DNA of 64,000 nucleotides, from NCBI GenBank assembly GCA_016215645.1, contig JACRIX010000051.1:54523-118522 (forward strand), written 5' to 3'. Under the pieces are notes generated by a model. It was given only the letters and a program-made list of their open reading frames with translations. It was not told the origin of the DNA and did no database searches. Origin of the DNA: Rhodocyclales bacterium. Lineage in GTDB: Bacteria > Pseudomonadota > Gammaproteobacteria > Burkholderiales > Rhodocyclaceae. Positions 16,923 to 29,237 of the stretch are shown here, one piece after another. Position 1 is the first letter of the stretch. Each line of letters begins with the position of its first letter. A program made the position numbers and the translations under genes.

Positions 16923-17798
16923 ATGCTGGAACGCATCGCCGGAATCGTCTTCCCGATCTACGCCATCGTCGCCGTCGGCTATGCCTACGGCCGCTGGAAG
17001 AAGCCCGACATGGGCGTCGCCAACCAGCTCAACATGGACCTCTTCGTTCCGGCGCTGGTGTTCGCCGCGCTGGCATCGAAGTCTTTCCACATCGGCCAGC
17101 ACCTGCCGCTGCTGGCCGGGGCCGCCGTCGTGGTGCTGGGATCGGGGCTGCTGGTCTGGCCGGTGGCACGCCTGCTCGGCGTGCCGGTGAATACCTTCGT
17201 GCCGCCGGCGATGTTCAAGAACTCCGGCAACATGGGCCTGCCGCTGATGGTGCTGGCCTTCGGCGAGGATGCACTGGGCGCGGCCGTGGTGCTCTTCTTC
17301 TGCTCCAACTTCCTGCACTACTCGCTGGGTACCTGGATGCTGGATCACCATGCGCGCCTCGGCAATCTCTGGCGCGTGCCGGTGATCGCCGCCACGCTCA
17401 CCGGCCTCGCCGTCAGCCTGCTGCAACTGCCGCTGTGGCAACCGCTCTGGTTCGGCATCAAGATGCTCGGCGACATTTCGATACCCCTGCTGCTGTTCGC
17501 GCTGGGCGTGCGCCTCACCGACAGCCGCCACGCCGACTGGACGCTGAGCCTGGTCGCGGCGGTGAGCGGCCCGGCCGCCGGCATTGCCGTGGCACTGGCG
17601 ATGAGCCAGCTGCTCGGGCTTGGCGGTCGCGACGCGGCGATGCTGATCGTCTTCGGCGCGCTGCCGCCGGCCGTGCTGAATTACATTTTCGCCGAACGCT
17701 ACGGCCAGGAACCCGAGCGCGCCGCCTCGATCGTGCTGATCGGCAATTCGGCCTCGCTGGCGATCATCCCGCCGGTACTGGCCTGGGTACTGCCGTGA
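16923..17798 (+). CDS. AEC-family membrane transporter
   Basis: A 291-residue inner-membrane protein of the auxin efflux carrier (Mem_trans) family, with about ten TM helices in two five-helix halves. Family-typical stretches are NMDLFVPALVFAALASKSF (about 38-56), FKNSGNMGLPLMVLAFG (about 98-114) and LPPAVLNYIFAERYGQE (about 243-259). Substrates of bacterial members are usually organic acids or amino acids; none can be inferred here. It starts 5 bp after hslU and may be read as the last gene of that unit. Confidence 0.88.
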   Translation: MLERIAGIVFPIYAIVAVGYAYGRWKKPDMGVANQLNMDLFVPALVFAALASKSFHIGQHLPLLAGAAVVVLGSGLLVWPVARLLGVPVNTFVPPAMFKNSGNMGLPLMVLAFGEDALGAAVVLFFCSNFLHYSLGTWMLDHHARLGNLWRVPVIAATLTGLAVSLLQLPLWQPLWFGIKMLGDISIPLLLFALGVRLTDSRHADWTLSLVAAVSGPAAGIAVALAMSQLLGLGGRDAAMLIVFGALPPAVLNYIFAERYGQEPERAASIVLIGNSASLAIIPPVLAWVLP

Positions 17799-17830
17799 GC
17801 GGCAAATTTTCGCGCGGCGGGAACCGCGGA

Positions 17831-17859
17831 TTGACTCGCCGGGTCGGAGTCAGGATACT
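17831..17859 (+). promoter_or_regulatory. Candidate sigma70 promoter before the HD-domain gene
   Basis: TTGACT (17831-17836), a 17-bp spacer and GATACT (17854-17859) make a near-consensus sigma70 promoter in the short gap after the AEC gene. Transcription would start near 17866, inside the longest reading of the next gene, so that gene's true start must be downstream. Confidence 0.5.
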
Positions 17860-18896
17860 TGCTTGGTCGCGGCGGTGTCCTGCGGCGACTCACTGAGGGC
17901 CCGAACCTGGATTCTCCCTTCCTGCCGCACGGCGGCATTCCGGTACTGAATTCGACGCTGTTCGACATCAACCAGAGCGATGTCACCGGCCACGTCAACA
18001 TGGCCAGCCCCGGTGCCGTGGCGGATGCGATCTGTGGCGTACTCGGGCGGCGCTACAGCGGATTCGACGAAGTGCTGCTGCGCGACGGCTTCATCGACAT
18101 CGAGGATACCTTCTGGGGCCGTCGTGCCGGCTTCCTGCCCTGCGACACGCCCTACCACGACCTGCGCCACTCGATGAGCACGGCGCTGGCGATGACGCGA
18201 ATGATCGATGGCTACGAGCTGCGGCAGGGCGGCGAACAGCCGGCGCTGGGGCCGGAGCTGGCGACGCTGGGCGTGCTGCTGGCCCTGTTCCACGACGTCG
18301 GCTTCATCCGCAGGCTGTCGGAGGCCGGCATCAAGGGCGCCTGCCTGATCCGCGAGCACGAGCAGCGCAGCGTCGACTTCATGCGTCCTTACCTCGCTGC
18401 CGGGCCGCTGGCGGCATACGCTGCCCTGGCGGAGCTGATCCACACCACCAATTTCGCGCGCCGTGCCCGCGATACCCTCGCCGGCCTCGCGCCGCGCCTG
18501 GTCGATCTGGGCCGCATGCTGGGCACCTCGGACCTGATCAGCCAGATCTCGGGCCGCTTCTACCTGGAACGCTGCCACCATTTCCTGTTCCAGGAATTCG
18601 TCGACGCCGGTGCCGATCGTGCCGTTTCGCCCAGCGGCGAAACCGTGATCCTCTATGCCACGCCCGAGGACTTGCTGCGCAAGACCCCGGGCTTCTACGA
18701 GCACCTGGTCAAGCCGCGCCTGGACAGCGAGTTCGAGCATGCCTACGCCTACATCGGCGACCATTTCGGTGGTGACGATCCCTATCAGCGGGCCATGCAG
18801 CGCAACCTCGACTACCTGCGCGAAATGATCGCCAGCAACGACTTTTCGCGCATGCGACGCAAGCCGGTGCCGCTGATGCCCGACCCCGGGCCCTGA
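17859..18896 (+). CDS. HD-domain metal-dependent phosphohydrolase-like protein
   Basis: Up to 345 residues. The HD superfamily metal site is visible as PYHDLRHSMSTALAMTR (about 98-114) and LALFHDVGFIRRL (about 145-157), with a later IREHEQRSVDF and ELIHTTNF, giving the H...HD...H...H pattern of PDEase-like HD proteins. The substrate is unknown. The 5' end is doubtful. The longest frame begins at a TTG that overlaps a good -10 box, the first in-frame ATG is at 18000, and the intervening segment (STLFDINQSDVTGHVN) looks like genuine protein. A non-ATG start between the two is therefore likely. Confidence 0.75.
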   Translation: MLGRGGVLRRLTEGPNLDSPFLPHGGIPVLNSTLFDINQSDVTGHVNMASPGAVADAICGVLGRRYSGFDEVLLRDGFIDIEDTFWGRRAGFLPCDTPYHDLRHSMSTALAMTRMIDGYELRQGGEQPALGPELATLGVLLALFHDVGFIRRLSEAGIKGACLIREHEQRSVDFMRPYLAAGPLAAYAALAELIHTTNFARRARDTLAGLAPRLVDLGRMLGTSDLISQISGRFYLERCHHFLFQEFVDAGADRAVSPSGETVILYATPEDLLRKTPGFYEHLVKPRLDSEFEHAYAYIGDHFGGDDPYQRAMQRNLDYLREMIASNDFSRMRRKPVPLMPDPGP

Positions 18897-18986
18897 ACCG
18901 CCGTCCCACCATCCGCAGCGGCGAGGAGAGCGTCTTCTGCTCGATCGCCCTGCTGCGCAGGGGGTTCATCAGCGCCGACTTTTGGC

Positions 18987-20171
18987 TTAGCGCCGATGCA
19001 GCAGGAACTGCGCCGCCATCGCGCCGAGGGTGAAGGCCAGCAGCAGCAAGCCCAGGTTTACCGTGTTCTCGTGGCTCACCAGGCCGACGGAATAGCCGCC
19101 CAGCGCCCCCATCAATTGCTGCATCAGTCCCGCCACGGCCGCCGCCGCACCGGCCAGCGCCGGCACCGCGCCGACCGTGCCGGCCAGCGTCGGCGGCATC
19201 AGGAAGCCGTGGCCGATGCCCAGCAGCATCAGGGGCAGGGCGAACGCCAGTGGCGTCTTCAGGCCGGCCAGCGCCAGCAGCAGCAGGATGCCGCTCAGCG
19301 TCGCCAACTGGCCGAGCAGCATCATGCGCCGCTCGCCCTGGCGGTGGATCAAGCGACTGGTGAGGAAGTTGCCGGCGACATAGGCGAAGGGTACGCACAT
19401 GATGTACCAGCCGATGTCGGCCGGACCGACACCGTAGCTGCCCAGCACCACCGGCGCGCCACCGAGGAAGACATAGAAAGCCGCGGTGGTCGGCGCCAGG
19501 ATGGCGACGAAACACAGGAAGCGCGCTTCCCGCGCCAGCCGGCCATACGCTGAAAGCATATCGTGCAGCCAGTGCCGTTGCGGCGCTTCGGTAGCGCCAT
19601 GGTCCGGCAGCCCACGCCAGGCGATCAGCAGGAGCAGCACGGCCAGCGCCGCAATCAGGACGAAGTTCGACTGCCAGCCGAGTGTGACATGCAGCTGGCC
19701 GCCGAGGATGGTGGCCAGCGGCGGGCAGAAGCCCAGTGTCATCCCGACATACGCCATGACGCGGGTGCGCTGCGGCCCGCGAAACAGGTCCTGCACCATG
19801 GCCCGGCCGACCACCATGCCGGCGGCGCTGCCGGCACCTTGCACCACCCGCGCCGCAATCAGCCGGGGCAGGTCGGGCGCCAGTGCCGCCAGCACCGAGC
19901 CGGCGGCCGCCAGCACCAGGCCGGCGATCAGCACCCGCTTGCGGCCAAAGCGATCCGACAGCGGCCCGTAGAGCAGTTGCAGGGCGCCGTAAGCGACCAG
20001 ATAGCCGCTCAGCGTCAGCTGCACCGCCGCCTGCTCGCTGCCGAAGATCGCGCCCCATTCCTGCATCGACGGCAGGCAGATGGTCATGGCCAGCAAGCCG
20101 AAGGCGATCTGCGCCAGCAGGTTGGCGATCAGCAGGCCGTGCGGCGTGGTGTCGGGTGGGGGCGAGGTCAT
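18987..20171 (-). CDS. MFS drug-resistance transporter, Bcr/CflA type
   Basis: A 394-residue inner-membrane exporter with 12 TM helices. The motif-A loop between TM2 and TM3 is GPLSDRFGRKRVLIAG (about 66-81), and the antiporter motif in TM5 reads MTLGFCPPLATILGG. The ARVVQGAGSAAGMVVGRAMV stretch in TM4 is typical of the Bcr/CflA subfamily. The cargo is unknown. The ATG at 20171 was chosen because TM1 follows shortly (LLIANLLAQIAFGLLAMTIC); codons upstream are Arg/Pro-rich and implausible. Confidence 0.9.
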   Translation of the reverse strand: MTSPPPDTTPHGLLIANLLAQIAFGLLAMTICLPSMQEWGAIFGSEQAAVQLTLSGYLVAYGALQLLYGPLSDRFGRKRVLIAGLVLAAAGSVLAALAPDLPRLIAARVVQGAGSAAGMVVGRAMVQDLFRGPQRTRVMAYVGMTLGFCPPLATILGGQLHVTLGWQSNFVLIAALAVLLLLIAWRGLPDHGATEAPQRHWLHDMLSAYGRLAREARFLCFVAILAPTTAAFYVFLGGAPVVLGSYGVGPADIGWYIMCVPFAYVAGNFLTSRLIHRQGERRMMLLGQLATLSGILLLLALAGLKTPLAFALPLMLLGIGHGFLMPPTLAGTVGAVPALAGAAAAVAGLMQQLMGALGGYSVGLVSHENTVNLGLLLLAFTLGAMAAQFLLHRR

Positions 20172-20330
20172 CGGGCGGTGGCGCCGGCGGTGCGGCGAGA
20201 TGCCTTGCCGGGCAGGCGCCGAGTATCCTCGCAAGCCGCGGGCGCGGTCAATCGGCAGGCGGGTCTGCGACCACCGCGTGCTCGATCGGCCCGGCGCTTC
20301 GGGCGCCGGACGGTCGACGCCTTGCACCCG

Positions 20331-20339
20331 TGATATAAA
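20331..20339 (+). promoter_or_regulatory. Candidate extended -10 promoter for the receiver gene
   Basis: TGATATAAA at 20331-20339 fits an extended -10 box (TGnTATAAT-like). It lies 60 bp before the ATG at 20399, in an otherwise GC-rich 227-bp gap with no gene between the MFS gene and the receiver gene. No convincing -35 box is present, which is compatible with an extended -10 promoter. Confidence 0.4.
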
Positions 20340-20398
20340 CTGGCCAAGGGTTCCGTTGATGTCGCGCGGACTTTCCGATGCCCCAGCCAGGAGGCCGT

Positions 20399-20839
20399 AT
20401 GAGCCGTATCATGATCGTTGACGACGAGGAAGGAGTCCTCAATGCCTTGCGCCGCCTGATGTTGCGAGCACCCTGCCGCTATGGCCGCCTGGCGTATGCA
20501 CTGGAGGTCGAAACCTTCGCTTCACCCGACGAAGCATTGGCCCGCGCGCGAACTGTCCCGTTCGACATGATCCTGTCGGACTACTACATGCCGGCCATGA
20601 ACGGCGTCGAGTTCCTGGCGCAGATCGAGCCGATCCAGCCCGATGCCGCGCGCATGATCCTGACCGGCTGCGATGACATCGAGCTGATCAACAACTCCAT
20701 CCTTGGCGCCAACATCTTCGGCATGCTGCCCAAACCGTGGAACGATTCGCTGCTGATGTCGATGATTGCCCAGGCGCTCAACCATCGGGACCTGTTGCTG
20801 GAAAACCGCGCGCTCAAGGGCGGGACATCCGGTACCTGA
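20399..20839 (+). CDS. Single-domain response regulator
   Basis: A 146-residue protein that is almost only a receiver domain. The acidic pocket is IVDDEE (about 6-11), the phospho-acceptor Asp is in MILSDYYMPAMNG, the switch Thr is in MILTGCDD and the conserved Lys is in LPKPWND. AGGAGG at 20389-20394 precedes the ATG at 20399 and selects it over an in-frame ATG at 20378. The KPW motif and overall sequence put the receiver in the same subfamily as those in the HD-GYP, EAL-REC and REC-PAS proteins of this cluster. There is no output domain, so it is probably a phosphotransfer or protein-binding element. It converges with the HD-GYP gene 19 bp away. Confidence 0.9.
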   Translation: MSRIMIVDDEEGVLNALRRLMLRAPCRYGRLAYALEVETFASPDEALARARTVPFDMILSDYYMPAMNGVEFLAQIEPIQPDAARMILTGCDDIELINNSILGANIFGMLPKPWNDSLLMSMIAQALNHRDLLLENRALKGGTSGT

Positions 20840-20858
20840 GCGCCGGCAGCCCGCAATC

Positions 20859-22166
20859 TCAATGGCGGTCGGTGCGAACGTACAGTGTCACGCCGCCGCC
20901 ATCCCGTTGGGCCATGAGCTGGATCTGCCGGATCAGCGGCGGGTCGAGAACGTAGTCGGCCGCCAGCAGCAACACGCCATCGCGAGCGAAGAAATCCCTT
21001 GCCAGAACCATGCCGGGAGCCAGCTGGGCCGGCGTCACCGCCTTTTCACTGACGGGCTCCGGTACCGGACCGCCGATCAGTTCGAAAAAGGCATCCAGCA
21101 CCTGCGGGTCGTAGCGCTTGCCGCGTGACCGTGCCAGCGCCTCGCGCGCTTCGTCGGGGGGGAAGTGCTTGTCGGCGAGCGTGCCGATCTGCAGTCCGTC
21201 ATAGTCGTTGGCAACGGCGAGGATGCGCGCGCCCAGCGGAATGAACCCGGCCTGGAGACCGTCCGGAAAGCCCTGGCCGTCGAAACGTTCGTGATGCGCG
21301 CGGATGATGCCGGCGGCCTCCTTCAGTTCCACCAGCGGCATCAAGGCCGCTTCGCCAGCCGCCGCATGGTGCCGATAGACCCCCAGGTCGTCACCGCTCA
21401 TCCGGGACACAGGCCGAGCCAGAAGCGCATCGGAAAAGCCGATCTTGCCGATATCGTGGAGCAACGCGGCGATGAAAATGTCCTGCTGGTCCTTCACCGG
21501 TACCTGCAGCTTGACGGCAAGCTTGCGCGCCAGGTCGGCGACCCGCCGCGAATGCCCTACCATGGCTCCGCCACGCAATTCCATGAAGCCGGAAAAGACT
21601 TTGATCGACACCAGGAAATTCTGCTTGAGGCGATCATTGGCCAGTTTCAGAAAGCTGTTGACCTGCTCGACTTCCGCGGTGCGCGCGGCCACCTTCTGCT
21701 CCAGGCCGGCATTGAGCTGGGCCAGTTCCTCGTTCTGGGCCCGGGTCAGGACCAGCAGGCGGGCGTTTTCGTTGCGCAACCGGTGGGTTTCGAGCGCATC
21801 GCGGATGGTCAGCTTGAGCGGTTCGTCATCCCAGGGCTTGGATATGTAACGGAATATCTCGCCGCGATTGATGGCGTCGATGGTCGAACTGACATCGGCA
21901 TATCCGGTGAGCAGGATCCGTGTGGTCGCCGGCCAGCGATCGCGCACCTGTTCGAGAAACTGGGCACCGTTCATCTCCGGCATGCGCATGTCGGAGATCA
22001 CCAGGTCGACCGCTTCGCGTTCGAGAATCGCCAGGCCGGCCGCGCCGCTTTCCGCGGTGTGGATCGTATGCCCCGTCGACCGCAGCAGGCGCCGCAGCGA
22101 AGAAAGAATGTTCGCCTCATCATCGACCAGCAACAGGGTGGCTGGAGTTTCGGTAATGTCACTCAT
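20859..22166 (-). CDS. REC-HD-GYP c-di-GMP phosphodiesterase (RpfG-like)
   Basis: 435 residues. A receiver (about 10-125; phospho-Asp in LVISDMRMPEMNG, KPWDDEP) is followed by a helical linker (about 130-185). The HD-GYP domain (about 190-355) has GHSRRVADLA, the HD pair in LLHDIGKIGF, RHHAAAGEAAL, and HHERFDGQGFPDG, where the usual GYP reads GFP. HD-GYP enzymes hydrolyse c-di-GMP to GMP. A small C-terminal domain (about 370-435, LAPGMVLARDFFARDGVLLL) resembles the free-standing protein at 32940. It is the only minus-strand gene of the signalling cluster and diverges from the big hybrid kinase. Confidence 0.92.
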   Translation of the reverse strand: MSDITETPATLLLVDDEANILSSLRRLLRSTGHTIHTAESGAAGLAILEREAVDLVISDMRMPEMNGAQFLEQVRDRWPATTRILLTGYADVSSTIDAINRGEIFRYISKPWDDEPLKLTIRDALETHRLRNENARLLVLTRAQNEELAQLNAGLEQKVAARTAEVEQVNSFLKLANDRLKQNFLVSIKVFSGFMELRGGAMVGHSRRVADLARKLAVKLQVPVKDQQDIFIAALLHDIGKIGFSDALLARPVSRMSGDDLGVYRHHAAAGEAALMPLVELKEAAGIIRAHHERFDGQGFPDGLQAGFIPLGARILAVANDYDGLQIGTLADKHFPPDEAREALARSRGKRYDPQVLDAFFELIGGPVPEPVSEKAVTPAQLAPGMVLARDFFARDGVLLLAADYVLDPPLIRQIQLMAQRDGGGVTLYVRTDRH

Positions 22167-22273
22167 GGGAACTGTTCAGATTTGAAATGGTTTGGGCTGC
22201 CGACGCGTTGCTAGACTAACCCGAAACGCCGATTCCCGGCCAAGAGCGCCGCATTTTCCCGGTGCCACGCCTA

Positions 22274-22304
22274 CGTAGCTGCCGCAGTTTGCTGCGGATT
22301 TCAC
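22274..22304 (+). promoter_or_regulatory. Hairpin element A upstream of the hybrid kinase
   Basis: CGTAG at 22274, then a perfect 6-bp stem CCGCAG/CTGCGG with a 4-nt loop (22282-22297), then TCAC at 22301. The same arrangement with identical spacings occurs at 30550-30580. It lies in the 427-bp gap 22167-22593 between the divergent HD-GYP and hybrid-kinase genes. I see no convincing gene in that gap; short frames on both strands lack ribosome-binding sites. Confidence 0.45.
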
Positions 22305-22593
22305 CGATTTTCAGGATGTCGCCCATCTGGGACCATCCTGCGCAGGAGGCGGTGCGGCGGCGCGCCGCCGTGCGTATCGTCACGGGCCGGCTGGAGGGGC
22401 GAGCCACTACCGCAGCCGAGGATTTCTCGGTCAACCTCTTCGATGAAGTGCTGCATGTACTGGGGATCTGGAATGAATCCGACGCCGTTTGCCGCAACCG
22501 ACTGCATGGCCGCCCTGCGGACATGCCGCCGGTTCGCCGCCGAGGGTGTCGTCGGTGAAACACAATCCCGGCGGCGCCAGAGCCGCTTCCGAC

Positions 22594-25500
22594 ATGATCG
22601 ACCTTGACATCCGCACCGTAGTGGTTCTCTGCGCGGTTGCCTACGTGCTGTGCACGATGTTTGTCGTCCAATTGTGGCGGCGGAACCGCGACCGATACTC
22701 CGGCATGGAGTTCTGGGTGATCAACTACGTCCTGCAGACACTGGCGCTGGGCCTCATCGTGCAGCGCGGCGCCATTCCGGACTGGATGTCTATCCTCCTC
22801 GCCAACGTGCTGGTGATGGCGGGCGCCCTGCTGGCCTACATCGGCCTGGAGCGGTTCTTCCGCCATCCAGGGCCGCAGTGGCACAACTACGTGCTGTTCC
22901 TTGCGGCCGGTTTCGCCACCGGAGTCTTTTCCCTGGTCCATCCGGACCTGGCCGGGCGCGGGCTCGTCACCTCGCTGTTTCTCCTGGCCATCTGCCTGCA
23001 ATGCGTGTGGCTCCTCTGGCGTCGGGTCGGGCCCGCGCTGCGCCCGCTGGCATTTGGCACCGGCCTGGTATTTGCCGGCTATAGCCTGCTCAGCATCGCC
23101 CGCATCGTCGGGTATTCCGTCGCCACGCCGGGCGACAACGACTTCTTCCAGTCGGGCCAGATCCAGGCGCAGGTGCTGGCCGCCTACATGATGCTCCTGG
23201 TCCTGCTGACCTACAGCCTGATCCTGATGGTGAACAGTCGCCTGAGCATGGAAATCCACACCGAGCATGACAAATTCACCGGCGCGTTCCACATGGCGCC
23301 TTACGCCATCGCCCTCACGCGCCTGTCCGACGAAATCATCATCGATGCCAACCGGACGCTGGAGACGGTCTCCGGCTATACCCGGGAGGAAGTGGTGGGA
23401 AAGCCGGTCCGCAATTTCCGCATATGGGAACGTGACGAGGATCGCGCCGCGGTGACGGAAGCCCTGCTCAGGAAAGGCAGGTTCGAAGCGCAGGAGCTGA
23501 GTTTCCGCCGCAAGTCCGGAGAATGGGTGGCGGGGTTGTTTTCGGCGAACATCGTCGTGGCGGACGGCGAAAAACACGTCCTGTCCTGCTTCCTCGACAT
23601 CTCCGCGCGCAAGCAGGCCGAGGTCTACGGCAAGGAGGTCGAGAGGCAGTTGGCCAGCGCCCAGGCAGAGGCGCTCGAAGTCCAGCATCGAGACCGGCTC
23701 GCGGCGCTCGGGCTGATGGATGACGCCCTCGCCGCGCGTGCCAGCGCCGAGGCGGCGCTGGCGTCACTGCGGCGCAGCGAGGAGCGTTACCGGGCGGTGG
23801 CCCTGAGCGCCAGAAGCGCGGTCGTGACCATCGACCACGACGGAAACATCGTGGGATGGAACCCGGCCGCGACCAAGCTGTTCGGCTACACCGAGGACGA
23901 AATCGTCGGCAAGCCATTGAGCCTGATCATTCCCCGGCGCTTTCACCCCCAGCATGCGAACGGGATGCGGAAGTGCGTGGCCGACGGCCATGTGCCATTG
24001 GGCGGCGAGGTGGTCGAGCTACCCGGATTGAACCGTGACGGCGTGGAAATTCCGGTGGAACTTTCGGTGGCGCGCTGGACCTCCGGCGAGGCGGTGTTTT
24101 TCACGGGGATCATGACGGACATCACCGGGCGCAAATCCGCGGAACAGGAATTGCGGGATTCCCGCGAGAACCTGCGCCTGCTGCTCGATTCGATGGCCGA
24201 GGGCGCCTACGGGGTGGATACGAAAGGCAACTGCACTTTCGTCAACCGCGCGTTTCTCGACCTGCTTGGCTTCGCCGGCGCCGACGACGTGATCGGCAAG
24301 CACATTCATACGCTGATCCATCATTCGCATGCCGATGGCAGCCCGTATCCGGCATCGCTGTGCCAGATGTATCGCGCGCATCGCACCGGACAGAGCACGC
24401 ATGTCACCGACGAGGTGTTCTGGCGCCGGGACGGCAGGGCGATTCCGGTGGAATACTGGTCGAACCCGACCGTTCAGAACGACGGCAGGATCAGCGGCGC
24501 GATCTGCACATTCATTGACGTCAGCGAGCGCACGACCGCCGAGGGAAACTTGCGCAAGCTTTCGCTGGCGGTGGAACAGAGCCCGGAAAGCATCGTCATC
24601 ACGAATATACAGGCGGAGATCGAGTACGTGAACGATGCCTTCCTGCGCGCGACCGGCTACACCAGGGACGAGGTGATCGGCAAGAACCCGCGCATGCTGC
24701 ATTCCGGCAGCACGCCGCCGGAAACCTATTCCGGATTGTGGGCCGCACTGACCCGTGGCGAAACCTGGAAGGGCGAGTTCCACAACCGGCGCAAGGATGG
24801 CAGCGAGTACATCGAGTTCGCCATCGTCACGCCGCTGCGCCAGGATGACGGGCGGACCACTCACTATGTGGCGGTGAAGGAAGACATCACCGAAAAAAAG
24901 CGCATTGGCGTCGAGCTGGATGCCCACCGCCATCATCTCGAAGATCTGGTGGCCAACCGCACCGAGGAATTGGTTGCCGCGCGGCATCAGGCGGAGGCGG
25001 CGAATCTGGCAAAGAGCAGCTTCCTGGCCAACATGAGCCACGAAATACGTACGCCGATGAACGCCATCATCGGCCTCACCCATCTGTTGCGCCGAGCGGG
25101 AGCAAGCCCGCAGCAGGCCGAGCGGCTGGACAAGATCGACGGCGCGGGCCGCCACTTGCTGACCATCATCAACGACATCCTCGACCTGTCGAAGATCGAG
25201 GCCGGGAAAATGCAGCTGGAAAGCGTCGATTTCCATCTGTCCGCCGTACTCGACAGCGTCGCCTCCATCATCGGCCAGGCGGCGCAGGCAAAGGGCTTGA
25301 CGATCGAAACCGATTTTGGCGCCGTGCCTCCCTGGCTGCGTGGCGATGTGACGCGCCTGCGCCAGGCGCTGCTCAACTTTGCCGGCAATGCGGTCAAATT
25401 CAGCGAGGCGGGCGCCATCGTCTTGCGCGCCGTGCTGCTCCATGAAAAGGCGAATGTGATTCTGGTGCGGTTCGAAGTCGAGGACAACGGCATCGGCCTT

Positions 25501-26822
25501 GCGCCCGACCAGGTCGGCCGACTTTTCCACGCCTTCGAGCAGGCCGACAGTTCGACGACGCGCAAGTATGGCGGCACCGGGCTCGGGCTGGTCATCGTGC
25601 GGCGCATGGCCGAACTGATGGGCGGCGAGGTCGGCGTCGAGAGCACGCCAGGGCGCGGCAGCGTGTTCTGGTTTACCGCGCGCTTGCAGCGCGGCCACGG
25701 CGCTGTGTCGAATGCGGTGGTGGTGGACGCCGGGTCGGTCGAAGCGCGCTTGCGTCGCGACCATGCCGGCGCGCGCTTGCTGCTGGCGGAAGACAATGCG
25801 ATCAATCGCGAAGTGGCGCTGGAACTGTTGCACGCTGTCGGGCTCGAGGTGGACACCGCGAACGACGGACGCGAAGCCGTGATTCGGGCGGAGGCCGGCG
25901 ATTACCAGCTGATCCTCATGGACATGCAGATGCCGAACATGGACGGCCTCGATGCTACCCGCGCCATCCGTAAAATGCCGGGCTGGGGCAGCAAACCGAT
26001 CCTGGCCATGACGGCCAATGCCTTCGACGACGACCGGCGCGCCTGCGAGGACGCCGGGATGAACGATTTCATCGTCAAGCCGGTCGAGGCCGATGCGCTC
26101 TACCAGACCTTGCATTCGTGGCTGGCCCTGAGCACGCATCCGCTGCCGGTCGCCGCGGCGGCGGAGCGTGTCGCCGTGCCCGCGGCGAACTCCGGTGACT
26201 CCGGCGGCCTGCCGCGCGCGCTGGCCGAATTCGACGGTCTCGATACCGCCCGTGGGCTCCTGGTCCTGCGGGGCAAGGCAGACCTCTATCTGAGGCTGTT
26301 GCGACAACTCGCGCGGGGACACCGCGAGGACGCGCTGGAGATGCGAAAGGATTTCGCGGCGGGCCGCGTCGATGCGGTGCGGCAGCGCGCGCACGCCCTC
26401 AAGGGCGCCGCCGGCAGCCTGGCGGCAATCCACCTCCAGGCCGCCGCCGAAGCCGTCGAGCAGGCCCTGCGCGAGGCCGATCCGACGGCGAATGTGCCTG
26501 CCCTGCTGGAGGCACTGCAAGCGCGACACGGCGCCCTGAGCGCTGTGCTTGCCGGCGTGTCCGCGGTGGAGGGTGGCGGCGCCGCTGCGGTCGCCGACCC
26601 CGGCCAGGCGCGCCAGGTGCTCGAAAAGCTGGCGGCGCTGCTCAACCGCGACGATACGGCGGCCGGCGATCTGTTCGAGGCCAACCGGTCGCTGCTGCTG
26701 GCGACGCAGGATGCGGAGGCGATGCAACTTGGCCGGCAGTTGGCGGCGTTCGACTATCCGGGAGCGCTGGAAACGGTGCGGGAGTTGCTCCGGCAGGGCG
26801 AACGCGATCGGAGCGCAGGCCC

Positions 26823-26826
<4 letters not shown>
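22594..26826 (+). CDS. Large hybrid sensor kinase: 7TM, four PAS, HisKA-HATPase, REC, HPt
   Basis: 1410 residues. Seven hydrophobic helices (about 7-225) form a membrane sensor of unrecognised type. Four PAS modules follow (about 235-790; e.g. [20 protein letters not shown] and [17 protein letters not shown]). The HisKA phospho-His is in [15 protein letters not shown] (near 816). The HATPase boxes are [16 protein letters not shown] and GGTGLGLV. The REC domain has LLAEDNA and [13 protein letters not shown] (Asp near 1110). An HPt domain with [13 protein letters not shown] (His near 1267) is followed by a C-terminal helical module ending in [16 protein letters not shown]. It is therefore a full phosphorelay in one chain. 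ATG 22594 was chosen because TM1 follows; the frame is open further upstream but without membrane or PAS features. It overlaps the next kinase gene by ATGA. Confidence 0.93.
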
Positions 26827-29225
<2,399 letters not shown>

Positions 29226-29237
29226 CGAGGCGGGGAA

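Noticed and set aside
22190..22250. FliA (sigma28)-like promoter around GCCGATTC
   Set aside because: Only the -10-like half is present; no TAAA at the required distance upstream.
22301..22507. A 68-residue minus-strand frame containing a protein-like segment ([20 protein letters not shown])
   Set aside because: It attracted attention because it lies between divergent genes, but it lacks a ribosome-binding site, has no recognisable family, and decays into Arg/Pro-rich sequence. It overlaps hairpin element A.
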